Of a stretch of DNA of 64,000 nucleotides, positions 1 to 8,855 are shown one piece after another. The notes under the pieces are model-generated. The model was not told the origin of the DNA and made no database searches. It was given only the letters and a program-made list of their open reading frames with translations. The DNA lies in contig JAQWHM010000019.1 in assembly GCA_029249345.1 (NCBI GenBank), forward strand, positions 124,001 through 188,000. Direction: 5' to 3'. The stretch is from UBA10348 sp002469915 (GTDB lineage: Bacteria; Bacteroidota; Rhodothermia; Rhodothermales; UBA10348). A program made the position numbers and the translations under genes. Positions within the stretch are counted from its first letter, which is position 1; every line of letters begins with the position of its first letter.

Positions 1-202
1 CCACGTCGGCTACGCCGTCTGCAACGTATCCCGGAATATCATCGTCTCTCAAGAAGAGCACTTCCAGATCGAAATGCTCTGCTAGCGCACGAAGCTTGCG
101 ATCAGGCTTGCTGATCTTGATTCCACAGGCTGCAAGCAGATCTGTGGTGGATTCGGACAAACGTCCGCCTTTCTGTATGGCTAATCGTAGTCTGTTGCTC
201 AT
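1..202 (-). CDS. hisG: ATP phosphoribosyltransferase HisG, N-terminal part (runs off the window)
   Basis: This is the first enzyme of histidine biosynthesis; it condenses ATP with PRPP to give phosphoribosyl-ATP in the cytoplasm. The minus-strand translation starts at the ATG complementary to 200-202 and reads MSNRLRLAIQKGGRLSEST, with LFLRDDDIPGYVADGVADV at the window edge. Both are signature stretches of the HisG N-terminal domain. Only 67 codons are present; the rest lies upstream of base 1. It is the first structural gene behind the His-rich leader and terminator at 229-386, so it is probably controlled by transcription attenuation. Identity is secure; the long versus short HisG form cannot be decided from this fragment. 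Confidence 0.93.
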   Translation of the reverse strand, partial: MSNRLRLAIQKGGRLSESTTDLLAACGIKISKPDRKLRALAEHFDLEVLFLRDDDIPGYVADGVADV

Positions 203-228
203 GGCGCACAGGAATGAAAAAGTGGTCA

Positions 229-262
229 CAAAAAAAAAGCACCCCGAAATCGATCGGGATGC
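229..262 (-). terminator. Intrinsic terminator of the his attenuator
   Basis: Read on the minus strand, a GC-rich stem (GCATCCCGA pairing with TTCGGGGTGC, 239-262) is followed by an uninterrupted run of T (A's at 229-238 on the plus strand). It lies between the leader peptide stop (291) and the hisG start (202), leaving about 26 nt before the ATG. That position is expected for a his-operon attenuator terminator. I did not resolve a competing antiterminator. Confidence 0.8.
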
Positions 263-290
263 CAGGCAATAAAATCTGCTTTGGTACGTC

Positions 291-386
291 CTAATCGCTG
301 TCCGAGAAATGACAATGCGCATGATGATGCATGCCGTGGAGCATGTCAGCAACAAATGCAGCAAAATGTATTTTCTGGGTAGCCAT
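291..386 (-). CDS. hisL: Histidine-rich leader peptide of the his operon (31 aa)
   Basis: A 31-codon minus-strand ORF starts at the ATG complementary to 384-386 and ends with TAG at 291-293. It contains seven histidines, five of them packed in HHHAHCH close to its end. It is followed by an intrinsic terminator and then hisG. In known his operons the ribosome stalls at such His codons when charged tRNA-His is scarce, which prevents terminator formation. The sequence shows the His cluster and the terminator directly; attenuation is inferred from that arrangement. The gene is too short for ordinary gene callers. Confidence 0.85.
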   Translation of the reverse strand: MATQKIHFAAFVADMLHGMHHHAHCHFSDSD

Positions 387-415
387 GATGTCGACTTTCA
401 GTAGATTGTGTAGTG

Positions 416-423
416 CAAAGATA
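416..423 (-). promoter_or_regulatory. Candidate -7 promoter element for the his leader
   Basis: On the minus strand the octamer TATCTTTG matches the Bacteroidota -7 consensus TAnnTTTG exactly. It lies 30 nt upstream of the leader-peptide ATG. A convincing -33 TTTG at the usual spacing was not found, although T-rich TTTTGG sequences lie just upstream. Confidence 0.45.
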
Positions 424-466
424 GGCCACCAAAATCCAAAACATGCCTCGCGTGTGTTAAAAAATC

Positions 467-1645
467 GTGCAACCCACCGAACAAGCCTTTATTGATCACT
501 TAGCCTGGACCAGTGACCATCCACTGAACTTATCGGTCCAGCATGCTTCCGGCTCATTTATCCACTTGAGCGATGGGAAAACGCTGATCGATTTAATCAG
601 CGGCATCGCCGTTTCCTCTTTGGGGCATCGGCACCCAGCCGTGATTCAAGCCATCAAGGATCAACTAGACAAACACTTGCATGTGATGGTCTACGGGGAG
701 TTTGTTCAAGATGCTCAGGCTTCATTCGCCAAAGCCCTTGCGGACGTGCTTCCGGGAATGTTGAACTCAGTGTATTTCACCATGACGGGGACAGAGGCCA
801 ATGAAGGAGCCCTAAAAGTGGCCAAAAAGGCTACAGGTCGCTCCCGTATGGTGTCGTTTACAAACTCTTATCACGGAGACACGCACGGATCCTTATCTGT
901 AACGGGTCGCAATGTGTATCGAGATCCTTTCTTACCGCTCCTTCCGGATGTCGAATTTCTGCCCTTCGGCGATCTGGACGCACTCGCCGCGATAGATGAT
1001 TCAGTCGCTTGCGTTATCACAGAGCCCATTCAGGGAGAAGGAGGTATTGTTGTACCCTCGGTCAAGTGGCATCAGGCCCTTCGGAATAGGTGTACCGAAA
1101 CAGGGGCGCTTTTGATTTTTGATGAGATTCAGACCGGATTTGGGCGGACGGGAAAACTTTTTGCATGTGAGCAATTTGACGTCGTACCCGACATTATCAC
1201 TCTAGCTAAAGCCATGGGTGGCGGCATGCCATTAGGCGCTTTTGTTGCGTCGAGAGAAATTATGGGCACGTTACGCAGCGACCCCCCGCTGAGTCATGTC
1301 ACGACTTTTGGTGGACATCCTGTATCGTGTGCGGCTGCTGGAGCAGCACTAAAGGTTCTGATCGAGAATGATCTACCCGCTAGGGCATCACATATTGAAA
1401 GCGTGGTTCGGAAACGACTTGTCCACCCCTCCATTTTAGAAATCAGGGGAATGGGTGCCATGCTGGGTATGAATTTGGATAGCCCAGAAACCACGCAAAA
1501 AGTCGCAGACTATTGTCTAGATAACGGGGTCCTTCTCGGGTGGACCTTACACTCGAATACGCTTATTCGCATTGCACCGCCGCTCAACATTTCAGCGTCC
1601 GTATTGAACGACGCCATCGATGTCATTTTGAAAGCATTAGAGTAA
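467..1645 (+). CDS. Class-III PLP-dependent aminotransferase, acetylornithine/ornithine aminotransferase family
   Basis: This 392-aa protein is a fold-type I aminotransferase of the class-III (omega) family. Visible motifs are TGTEA at about residues 107-111 (PLP phosphate binding), EPIQGEGG, the IFDEIQTGFGRTG segment carrying the cofactor-ring Asp, and the Schiff-base lysine at about K248 in LAKAMGGGMPLGA. Length is normal for the family. The start is GTG at 467; no good ATG lies nearby. It is divergent from the his leader, so it shares an intergenic region with the his operon, but histidinol-phosphate aminotransferase is a different class and this is not HisC. Substrate could be acetylornithine, ornithine or another omega-amino compound; motifs do not decide. 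Confidence 0.85.
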   Translation: MQPTEQAFIDHLAWTSDHPLNLSVQHASGSFIHLSDGKTLIDLISGIAVSSLGHRHPAVIQAIKDQLDKHLHVMVYGEFVQDAQASFAKALADVLPGMLNSVYFTMTGTEANEGALKVAKKATGRSRMVSFTNSYHGDTHGSLSVTGRNVYRDPFLPLLPDVEFLPFGDLDALAAIDDSVACVITEPIQGEGGIVVPSVKWHQALRNRCTETGALLIFDEIQTGFGRTGKLFACEQFDVVPDIITLAKAMGGGMPLGAFVASREIMGTLRSDPPLSHVTTFGGHPVSCAAAGAALKVLIENDLPARASHIESVVRKRLVHPSILEIRGMGAMLGMNLDSPETTQKVADYCLDNGVLLGWTLHSNTLIRIAPPLNISASVLNDAIDVILKALE

Positions 1646-1675
1646 ATCTTGATCAGCCGCCGTACGTAGCAAGAA

Positions 1676-2869
1676 TTAGGAGTCGACTTGCGGGGCAGCT
1701 GCTTTGCGAGGGGAGGTTTTACTTCCTCCATATAACTCGTACTTGGCCAATCGACCCTCTAGAGCACCATTTACTAGCTCCTTTTTCCAGGTAGTTCTGA
1801 GGCCTACCGTTTTTAGGAGGGCTGGTTCGCCGACGTAAATGAAGGCCGAGGTATTGGTGCATCGTTGTTTGAGAAAGTCTCCGAACTCTTTATAGAACTC
1901 AGGAATCGTTTGCCAGGGACTGATTCGCTTTCCATAGGGTGGGTTGGTGACGATCACGCCGTCCTTCCACTCTTCGATGTCTCGAAAATCGGCTGTCACC
2001 ATCGTGACTAGATTTCCATAGGGGAGGCGCTCTAGATTCTTGCGCGCCAATCGAATGGCCTCACTATCGATGTCAGAACCCGATATCAAGCCTTTATCGA
2101 TGGGAGTAATTCCGGAATCAATTTTTTTCCGCAAGGCGTCCCACAAATCCGCATCAAAATCGGGAAGCGCATCAAACCCAAATCGCTCGTGCAGGTAACC
2201 CGATGGTGTTTTAGATGCGACCATAAGCGCTTCTGCTAGAATCGTCCCGGATCCGCACATCGGGTCTAATAACTTACAGTCTGCTTTCCACTCTGTTAGG
2301 CGGATGATGGACGCGGCCACGGTTTCCTGGAGTGGTGCCTCGAGTGCATTAAGTCGGTATCCCCGACGATGCATTGAACGACCGGCTGCGTCCAAGCTGA
2401 TCGTGGCTCTGTTGTTGTCAATATGCAGATTAAGTGACACGTCCGGATTTCGCCTTTCCACAGAGGGTCTCGATCCAACCTGATCCCGAATCGAATCGAC
2501 TATAGCATCCTTAAGCTTAAGCGCTGCATATTTGGAATGCTGGATACGACTGTGAGCAACGGTCGCAAAGATGGCAAACGTTTTATCGACCCCGATGAGC
2601 GACATCCAGTCCAGTTCTTGGGCCCTCTGATACAAGTAGTTGTCGCTGTGACAATCAAAGGTCATTAAGGGTACGAGAACCCGGGTTGGAATCCTGGCTT
2701 GATATACGATTCCGTACAAAACTTCAGGTGTCGCATCAAAATGGACTCCCCGATAAGCCGGCTCAACTTCAGTAGCGCCCAATTCTTCGAGTTCTTCTGC
2801 CGCTAATTGCTCAATGGGATGAGCAACTTGTGCAAAATATCGACTGTATTCCTGATAGATATATGACAT
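1676..2869 (-). CDS. THUMP-domain 23S rRNA (guanine-N2) methyltransferase, RlmL type
   Basis: A 397-aa SAM-dependent RNA methyltransferase. The N-terminal part (about residues 1-160) fits the ferredoxin-like/THUMP region of RlmL-type enzymes. The C-terminal Rossmann domain carries LDPMCGSGTILAEA (SAM-binding loop) and the catalytic NPPYGKR motif typical of N2-guanine methyltransferases. It is about half the length of E. coli RlmKL, so it corresponds to the RlmL half only. Its start lies 9 bp after the stop of the NPP-type phosphodiesterase gene, so the two are probably cotranscribed. The exact target (G2445 of 23S rRNA) is inferred from the family. Confidence 0.87.
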   Translation of the reverse strand: MSYIYQEYSRYFAQVAHPIEQLAAEELEELGATEVEPAYRGVHFDATPEVLYGIVYQARIPTRVLVPLMTFDCHSDNYLYQRAQELDWMSLIGVDKTFAIFATVAHSRIQHSKYAALKLKDAIVDSIRDQVGSRPSVERRNPDVSLNLHIDNNRATISLDAAGRSMHRRGYRLNALEAPLQETVAASIIRLTEWKADCKLLDPMCGSGTILAEALMVASKTPSGYLHERFGFDALPDFDADLWDALRKKIDSGITPIDKGLISGSDIDSEAIRLARKNLERLPYGNLVTMVTADFRDIEEWKDGVIVTNPPYGKRISPWQTIPEFYKEFGDFLKQRCTNTSAFIYVGEPALLKTVGLRTTWKKELVNGALEGRLAKYELYGGSKTSPRKAAAPQVDS

Positions 2870-2878
2870 TATGCGAAG

Positions 2879-4126
2879 CTATTCCATGATGGATGTCAAT
2901 GAGCCGGCTGTTCCATCGTTTGGAGCCGGATCCACACCAATGATTCCAGCCATGGTGTTGTATAATTCAATGTTCAGGAAAGAGGGGATCGTGACATTAT
3001 CCTTAAAGGCTGGACCGTGAGCAATAAAAACAGCACGCATAGACAACAACTCGTTGTCATAGCCATGGGTACCGCCCACGAATCGATCTGGATTGGCTTC
3101 GGCCCATGCTCTTTCTCGGTTGAACGACCATCCATCATCAACGTGACCTACAATTGCTGGAATACGGTCATTGCCTGTGTAGTGAAAGCGTTCTGGAACG
3201 TCTTCGGCCAAGTAGACGTGCATATTGGGATGCGCGTTTTTCAGTGCCGCAAATAGAATATCTCTTTTCCCCGGCTTTGGATAGATGCCTAGAACTGGAT
3301 TTCTATCCAGCATAGCTACATCATCCATGTCGATATAATCATCCAAAGCGATTACTCGATCAGGAGATAGCTCGGACATACCGTGATCTGATACGATGAC
3401 AATATTGACGGCGTCATAAAGACCTCTTTCCTGAAGTCCATCAATCAATCGACCTAGGTATCCATCGACCTTGAGAACAGAAGCGGCAGTTTCATCTGAT
3501 TCCGGTCCATAGCGATGACCGGCATCGTCCGTGTCACTGAAATAAAGAGATATGAATCCTGGACGTTCTTCTTTAGGGAGCTCAAGCCACGCGAGTGCCT
3601 GATCTACACGATCAAAACCATCTACTCGGCCATCATACACATACCAATACGATGGCTGTACCTCTTTTACTGGAGACTCGGAGCCAACCCAGAAATAGGT
3701 TGCGGCTTTCACATCTTGATTTTCTGCCGTCACCCAGATGGGTTCGCCACCCCACCATCTTGAATCGGTTACGGCATCTCGATTACCGAGCGTAAAGACC
3801 TCGTCCATTTCAGCATCGTACATCGAATTGGATACAATTCCATGATTAGCTGGGTACAGACCGGTCGCTATACTGTAGTGGTTGGGGAAAGTTTTGGATG
3901 GGTAAACGGGCTTCATTCCCTCTGGAGCCCAAGCTCCTTCCTTGATCAGCCGATCCATATTGGGCGTATCATACCAATCTATATAGTCGGATCTGAATCC
4001 ATCAAACGAGATGAGAATAAGCGTCTTCTCATAGTCAGCAGGCTTCAATTCAGCGAGTCTATCTGCCTTAGATGAGCAACCGGCAAAACACACAATGAAA
4101 AGTAGGGCGATGGATGTCTGGCGCAT
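2879..4126 (-). CDS. Ectonucleotide pyrophosphatase/phosphodiesterase (NPP) family lipoprotein
   Basis: A 415-aa alkaline-phosphatase-superfamily enzyme. The N-terminus is a lipoprotein signal ending at C17 (VCFAGC). Metal and catalytic residues of the NPP family are present: D42 in SFDGFRSDY, the nucleophile T79 in YPSKTFPNHYS, DTDDAGHRYGP, SDHGM and a late GTHGYDN. The protein is therefore probably tethered in the periplasm and hydrolyses nucleotide phosphodiester or pyrophosphate bonds. Some NPP members instead act on lysophospholipids or glycerophosphocholine, which is worth remembering given the glycerol cluster further right. It is followed within 9 bp by the rRNA methyltransferase gene. 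Confidence 0.88.
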   Translation of the reverse strand: MRQTSIALLFIVCFAGCSSKADRLAELKPADYEKTLILISFDGFRSDYIDWYDTPNMDRLIKEGAWAPEGMKPVYPSKTFPNHYSIATGLYPANHGIVSNSMYDAEMDEVFTLGNRDAVTDSRWWGGEPIWVTAENQDVKAATYFWVGSESPVKEVQPSYWYVYDGRVDGFDRVDQALAWLELPKEERPGFISLYFSDTDDAGHRYGPESDETAASVLKVDGYLGRLIDGLQERGLYDAVNIVIVSDHGMSELSPDRVIALDDYIDMDDVAMLDRNPVLGIYPKPGKRDILFAALKNAHPNMHVYLAEDVPERFHYTGNDRIPAIVGHVDDGWSFNRERAWAEANPDRFVGGTHGYDNELLSMRAVFIAHGPAFKDNVTIPSFLNIELYNTMAGIIGVDPAPNDGTAGSLTSIME

Positions 4127-4280
4127 AGGGTTTCCGTTTTGAAGTCGACCACTCGCATAATAGCACGAAAGACCATGACGGTCCCTTGAAATCGTATGTT
4201 TGGGAAAATCCGCAAGGAACCGGTTCGGAATCCCCTCCGTTGCACGACAGCTTCCGAAATCAGCTCATAATCACCATTTC

Positions 4281-5330
4281 ATGCAGATAGGCCCTCTCAA
4301 ATTTAGAGACCGACCAATTTTTCTAGCTCCCATGGAGGATGTCAGTGACCCACCTTTTCGTTTAATGTGTAAACGATTTGGTGCGGACATGCTGTATACC
4401 GAATTCATTTCCTCTGGTGGATTGGCCTACGGGGCTCAAGGTTCGGAAATGAAGTTGGACATCTATGAAGAGGAACGTCCTGTCGCGATTCAGATTTTTG
4501 GTGGAGACATCGAGCAAGTTCGGCAGGCTACGCGGGTTGTGAACGCGGTAAAACCGGATCTGATTGATATCAATTTTGGCTGCCCGGTCAAGAAAGTGGT
4601 TTCCAAAGATGGGGGAGCCGGTATTCTGAGGAATCTTCCTAAGATGCAGGAGATCACGGCTGCGGTTATCGAAGAAAGCGATACTCCGGTGACGGTAAAG
4701 ACGCGTTTGGGATGGAACGACCAGTCCATATTTATTTTGGATGTGGCCAAAATGCTGGAGGAAACGGGGGTAGCTGCGCTAGCCGTTCATGCTCGAACAC
4801 GTTCCCAGATGTACAAGGGCGAAGCGCGATGGGATTGGTTGAAAAAGATTAAAAATGAATCGGGCATATCCATTCCACTCATCGGCAATGGCGATGCAAC
4901 ATCTCCCGAAAAGATCGAAGCTATGTTCGACGAAACCGGAGTAGATGCGGTAATGGTGGGTAGGGGAGCCATCGGAAACCCATGGATATTTCGGAATGCC
5001 AAGATCTACCGTGAAACGGGTGAGATTCCGCCAGCCCCGACCTGGGAAGAGCGGTGCGAGGCGGTAGCCGAGCACCTTGCGTTGAAATGCGAATGGTTAG
5101 GTGAGAAAAAAGGCGTCCTGGAAATGAGACGTATGTACGGCGGGTATTTTAAGGGCTTCAGAAATGCCAGCGCCCTGCGTCAACTCATTATGCAAGAGCA
5201 CACCCTAGACGGCGTACTCGAAGTACTGCTGAATTTCAGTGAGGCCGATCTTGAGACCGTGAAGATTCCCAACCTGCGGGCAGTAGCAGTGAAGGCGAAG
5301 CTTCCGACCGCTACACGGAAGAAGGTCTAG
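4281..5330 (+). CDS. dusB: tRNA-dihydrouridine synthase DusB
   Basis: A flavin-dependent enzyme that reduces uridines in the tRNA D-loop. The reading frame is open from 4200, but homology begins with MQIGPLKFRDRPIFLAPM, so I chose the ATG at 4281 (349 aa, normal length). Motifs are APMEDVSDPPFR (FMN binding), the catalytic C101 in NFGCPVKKV, VKTRLGW, HARTRSQMYKG, LIGNGD and GRGAIGNPWIF. The gene is divergent from the NPP gene. It ends in a CTAG shared with the convergent solute-binding protein gene (5327-5330), so the two stop codons overlap. Confidence 0.95.
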   Translation: MQIGPLKFRDRPIFLAPMEDVSDPPFRLMCKRFGADMLYTEFISSGGLAYGAQGSEMKLDIYEEERPVAIQIFGGDIEQVRQATRVVNAVKPDLIDINFGCPVKKVVSKDGGAGILRNLPKMQEITAAVIEESDTPVTVKTRLGWNDQSIFILDVAKMLEETGVAALAVHARTRSQMYKGEARWDWLKKIKNESGISIPLIGNGDATSPEKIEAMFDETGVDAVMVGRGAIGNPWIFRNAKIYRETGEIPPAPTWEERCEAVAEHLALKCEWLGEKKGVLEMRRMYGGYFKGFRNASALRQLIMQEHTLDGVLEVLLNFSEADLETVKIPNLRAVAVKAKLPTATRKKV

Positions 5331-6352
5331 AGACCCTTTTCGGCCAAGTATGCCGCTCCTCTTCCTTTGATGTTTGAGTCCCAGAACTCCATCCATTCTG
5401 GTCCTTTTTCTGTGAGGCGTTCCCAGTCTACATCCATAGCACGAATCTGAGCCTCGCGCATCCAAGTCGGAATAGCTTCCGGATCGAGATCTGTTCGGGC
5501 AGGGATACGGTAATAAACGTCCGCCTGATGCTGTAGGGCCTCGGCAGTGGTTACAAACTCATAAAACTGCTTGGCGAGTTCTGGCTGAGGAGCATTGGCC
5601 ACCAGGGCGATAGCGTCATTCAGTACCGGCGTGCCTGATGACGGAAGGGAGAATCCAAAGGGATACCCATTAGATTCAGTTTGAATGTAGGTATCAGGCA
5701 TATTCCACATTGAAATCTGTCCCTCCTCGCGAGCAATCTTGAGATATAGCTGCGTAGGGTCGGCTGCGTACGTTTTTGTATTCATATCCAAACGTGCAAG
5801 CCATTCGTATCCTTTTTCAACAGACTCCTGACGCATTATGAGCGCTCCCCAAATAGTGCGCATTGTGGAGCTAGCCAAGGGATAACGAATAATGATTTTG
5901 TCATTCCATTCCGGCTGAAGTAGATCGTCCCAATCCATCGGAGGCGCAGACACCGTTCGGGAATTAAACATGATCACCTCAGGAGTGAGATAGGTGGCAT
6001 ACCAAAACTGATCTTGGCTGAAGGTACCCTCAGGCATTGCGTTACTCCATGAAGGGAGATAGGGCGCAAGTAATCCTTCTGCAGCAGCTCGATTGAAGGT
6101 TGGACCATCGCCACCCCACCAGATACTGGCTGCAGGATTGGCCTTCTCTGTTCGAATTCGATCATACGCATCTTGTCCGCCCATGTCGATCCATTGCACA
6201 TTTACTTCCGGGTGTGCTGCTTCGAATAAGGATTCGTATTCGGTCAGCATCTCCTTGCCATGGGGAGAATACACGACCAATGGAGTGCGGTCATCGGATG
6301 CGCATCCGCCAAGGACAAAGGCACAAAGGGCGATAATAAAAGTGCGTTTCAT
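5327..6352 (-). CDS. ABC-transporter solute-binding lipoprotein (Fe3+/organophosphate-type, family 1)
   Basis: A 341-aa extracellular binding protein. The frame is open to 6418, but the ATG at 6352 gives a clean lipoprotein signal (MKRTFIIALCAFVLGGC) and is the likely start. The mature part begins PLVVYSPHGKEML and contains SIWWGGDGPTFNRA, typical of the AfuA/FutA/PgtC-like branch of periplasmic binding proteins. No permease or ATPase gene lies next to it, so its transporter partner must be elsewhere or it has a sensory role. It begins 40 bp after the helicase stop on the same strand and may be read through from it. The ligand is not predictable; iron is a common choice in this branch. Confidence 0.8.
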   Translation of the reverse strand: MKRTFIIALCAFVLGGCASDDRTPLVVYSPHGKEMLTEYESLFEAAHPEVNVQWIDMGGQDAYDRIRTEKANPAASIWWGGDGPTFNRAAAEGLLAPYLPSWSNAMPEGTFSQDQFWYATYLTPEVIMFNSRTVSAPPMDWDDLLQPEWNDKIIIRYPLASSTMRTIWGALIMRQESVEKGYEWLARLDMNTKTYAADPTQLYLKIAREEGQISMWNMPDTYIQTESNGYPFGFSLPSSGTPVLNDAIALVANAPQPELAKQFYEFVTTAEALQHQADVYYRIPARTDLDPEAIPTWMREAQIRAMDVDWERLTEKGPEWMEFWDSNIKGRGAAYLAEKGL

Positions 6353-6392
6353 GAGGGAATCGGTTCTATTGGATGGCGTGAGCATTGCGGTT

Positions 6393-8711
6393 TTATCCGA
6401 TGCGCTGTAATCGGGCAAAGCGTAGAATCAGCTTTTTCTGGCCGGCGTCCTTAAAGAAAACGATTGCCTTGGTTTGTGCGCCGTTGCCTTCCATGGAAAG
6501 TACTTTGCCTTCACCAAAGAGGTGGTGTTCGACGGTCATACCCGGAGCGATGGCAGTGCTTTCCTCTTCATCGTAAACAACTCTTCGTTCTTTGGACGTT
6601 GGAGCTTTGGGTTTCTGCGTGGACTCCCGCAGGTTTTTCCGATAATAAAACGGATCTACTTTGTCGTAAGACGCTCCACTCGTTTTGCTCTTGAATCGGT
6701 CCGTGTTGGGATCAAAGACTTGGCCGGTTTCCGTACGGACCACAGAGGGGTCGATCTCTTCATAAAAACGACTACGCACCATGGGCTGCTGTTCGCCAAA
6801 CCGAAATCGACTCCGTGCATTGGATAGAAACAGCAGTGTCTTAGCGCGAGTGGCACCTACATAAAACAGGCGCCTCTCTTCCTCAAGTTCTTTGGGGTCC
6901 TGAGCAGCCATCGCAAGTGGAAATAGTCCTTCTTCCAGCCCTGTCAGGAAAACGACCGGGAATTCGAGGCCTTTAGAGGCATGCAGCGTCATGAGAGTGA
7001 CTCTATTGTCGCTGTCTTTCGTTTCGTCTGCATCTGTCAAGAGAGAAATTTCTTGCAGGAATGCACTGAGCGTAGCATCGTCTCCTTTATCCTGAGTGAA
7101 CTCAGCGATGGCGTTGAGCAACTCTTGTACATTCTCCCAACGTACAAGATTTTCTGGCGTGTTTTCTTTGCGCAGGTCATCGAGTAGCCCGGATTCTTTG
7201 ATGAGCGCACGAGAAATGTCCGCAGCAGAGTCCGTTGCAGCCAATTCCCGGTATTTATTCAGAAGGTCCCTAAATACCGATACGGCATTCACTGCGCGAG
7301 CCGTCAGTCCCGTTTCTTGTACGCGCTCCAATCCTTCCCAAGCACCAATTTGATGGGCTGCAGCGTAACTCCAGAGGGTACTCTGCGTTTTCGCACCGAT
7401 CCCACGAACCGGCAGATTGATGACGCGACGCAGACTGGCGAGGTCATTGGGGTTCACAAGTAGGCGTAGATAAGCAAGTGCGTCCTTGATTTCGCGTCGT
7501 TGGTAAAACGAAACGCCTCCGACAACACGATAGGGGATACCGCCACGGCGAAGCGCGTCCTCAAGAGATCGAGATTGCGCATTCGTACGATAGAGGACCG
7601 CAAAATCTTTGTTCAAATGCCCCAGTCGTACTTGAACGTCGCGGATACGACGCTCCACCTTTTGGGCTTCATCTCTTTCCGAAATGGATTCCAGAGAGAT
7701 GACAGGGTCACCCTCATCATTATCGGTCCAGAGGTTTTTCTCTATTTGGTCCCGATTATTCTTGATGATGGAATCAGCAAAACGGACAATACGCTGGGAC
7801 GATCTATAATTTTGCTCCAGTCGAATGGTTTGGGCATTCGGGTAATCCCGCTGGAAGGACAAAATGTTTGTAATATCTGCACCTCGGAAGGCATAGATGC
7901 TTTGTGCGTCGTCTCCGACGACGCACAAGTTGCGATGCTTTTTAGCCAGCATTCGAGCCAATAGGTACTGCGCTTTATTGGTATCCTGATACTCGTCGAT
8001 ATGAATGAACTTCCATCTCTCCTGATACTTTTCCAGGATATCCGGGTGGTTATCGAAAAGCTGAATGGGCTTGAGGAGTAGATCGTCAAAGTCCATCGCA
8101 TTCGATGACCTTAACGCATCCTGATACGGCTGATACAGTTCAGCAGCTCGCACCTGAACCGGAGATACGGCCAGCTGGGCGTATTCCGCGGGGGACACCA
8201 TTTTATTCTTTGCGCCCGATATAATGTGGTGCACTGCACGGGGTTTGAATTCGGTGGTATCGATTCCAAACCGATTCATGAGATCCCGAAGCAGGCGCTG
8301 ACTGTCATCTGAGTCATAGATGGTGAAGTCGGAAGTGTATCCGATATGCTCACCTTCTACGCGAAGCATGCGCGCAAACATCGAATGAAACGTCCCAATG
8401 GCCATTCCTTTGCCTGTTTCCTCTCCAACGAGTTCAAGTACTCGTTCCCGCATCTCACGTGCGGCCTTATTGGTAAAGGTTATGGCCAGAATCTGCCAAG
8501 GTCGCGCCGTATTGCTCGAAATCAAGTAGGCGATTCGATGCGTAAGTGTCCGGGTTTTGCCTGAACCGGGACCAGCTACAATGAGCACGGCCCCTTCCAA
8601 TGCCTCTACCGCTTCTCGCTGAACCTCATTGAGACCCTTAAGAATATCAGTTGGTGAGACCTTGTGAGCGGGAGCGTTTGAGTCAGGAAGAAGCGTGAAT
8701 TGAGTCATCAA
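6393..8711 (-). CDS. pcrA: UvrD/PcrA-type superfamily 1A DNA helicase
   Basis: A 772-aa 3'-5' DNA helicase acting in repair and replication-fork maintenance. Motif I is AGPGSGKT (K52), motif II IDEYQDT, motif III VVGDDAQSIYAFRGA, motif IV LEQNYRSS and motif VI VGATRAK. The C-terminus (about residues 705-772) has a small beta domain beginning MTVEHHLFGEGKVL, the RNA-polymerase-binding Tudor-like domain of PcrA/UvrD. Length matches the family. It is encoded divergently from nupC. Confidence 0.95.
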   Translation of the reverse strand: MMTQFTLLPDSNAPAHKVSPTDILKGLNEVQREAVEALEGAVLIVAGPGSGKTRTLTHRIAYLISSNTARPWQILAITFTNKAAREMRERVLELVGEETGKGMAIGTFHSMFARMLRVEGEHIGYTSDFTIYDSDDSQRLLRDLMNRFGIDTTEFKPRAVHHIISGAKNKMVSPAEYAQLAVSPVQVRAAELYQPYQDALRSSNAMDFDDLLLKPIQLFDNHPDILEKYQERWKFIHIDEYQDTNKAQYLLARMLAKKHRNLCVVGDDAQSIYAFRGADITNILSFQRDYPNAQTIRLEQNYRSSQRIVRFADSIIKNNRDQIEKNLWTDNDEGDPVISLESISERDEAQKVERRIRDVQVRLGHLNKDFAVLYRTNAQSRSLEDALRRGGIPYRVVGGVSFYQRREIKDALAYLRLLVNPNDLASLRRVINLPVRGIGAKTQSTLWSYAAAHQIGAWEGLERVQETGLTARAVNAVSVFRDLLNKYRELAATDSAADISRALIKESGLLDDLRKENTPENLVRWENVQELLNAIAEFTQDKGDDATLSAFLQEISLLTDADETKDSDNRVTLMTLHASKGLEFPVVFLTGLEEGLFPLAMAAQDPKELEEERRLFYVGATRAKTLLFLSNARSRFRFGEQQPMVRSRFYEEIDPSVVRTETGQVFDPNTDRFKSKTSGASYDKVDPFYYRKNLRESTQKPKAPTSKERRVVYDEEESTAIAPGMTVEHHLFGEGKVLSMEGNGAQTKAIVFFKDAGQKKLILRFARLQRIG

Positions 8712-8855
8712 TCAAAGGAAAAAAGGCTCTAGATGGTGCCAATCGGAGTAGAGGTCGAAGATAGGACACCTGAATCACGCCTGAAAGAAACTCTTGGCTT
8801 CCTGTTCCGATTCCTTCGTGTATATTCCACCCCTTAACGATTCTTCACGAGCACT

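Noticed and set aside
467..1645. Aminotransferase as HisC of the his operon
   Set aside because: It is divergent from hisG and belongs to class III, while HisC is a class I/II enzyme.
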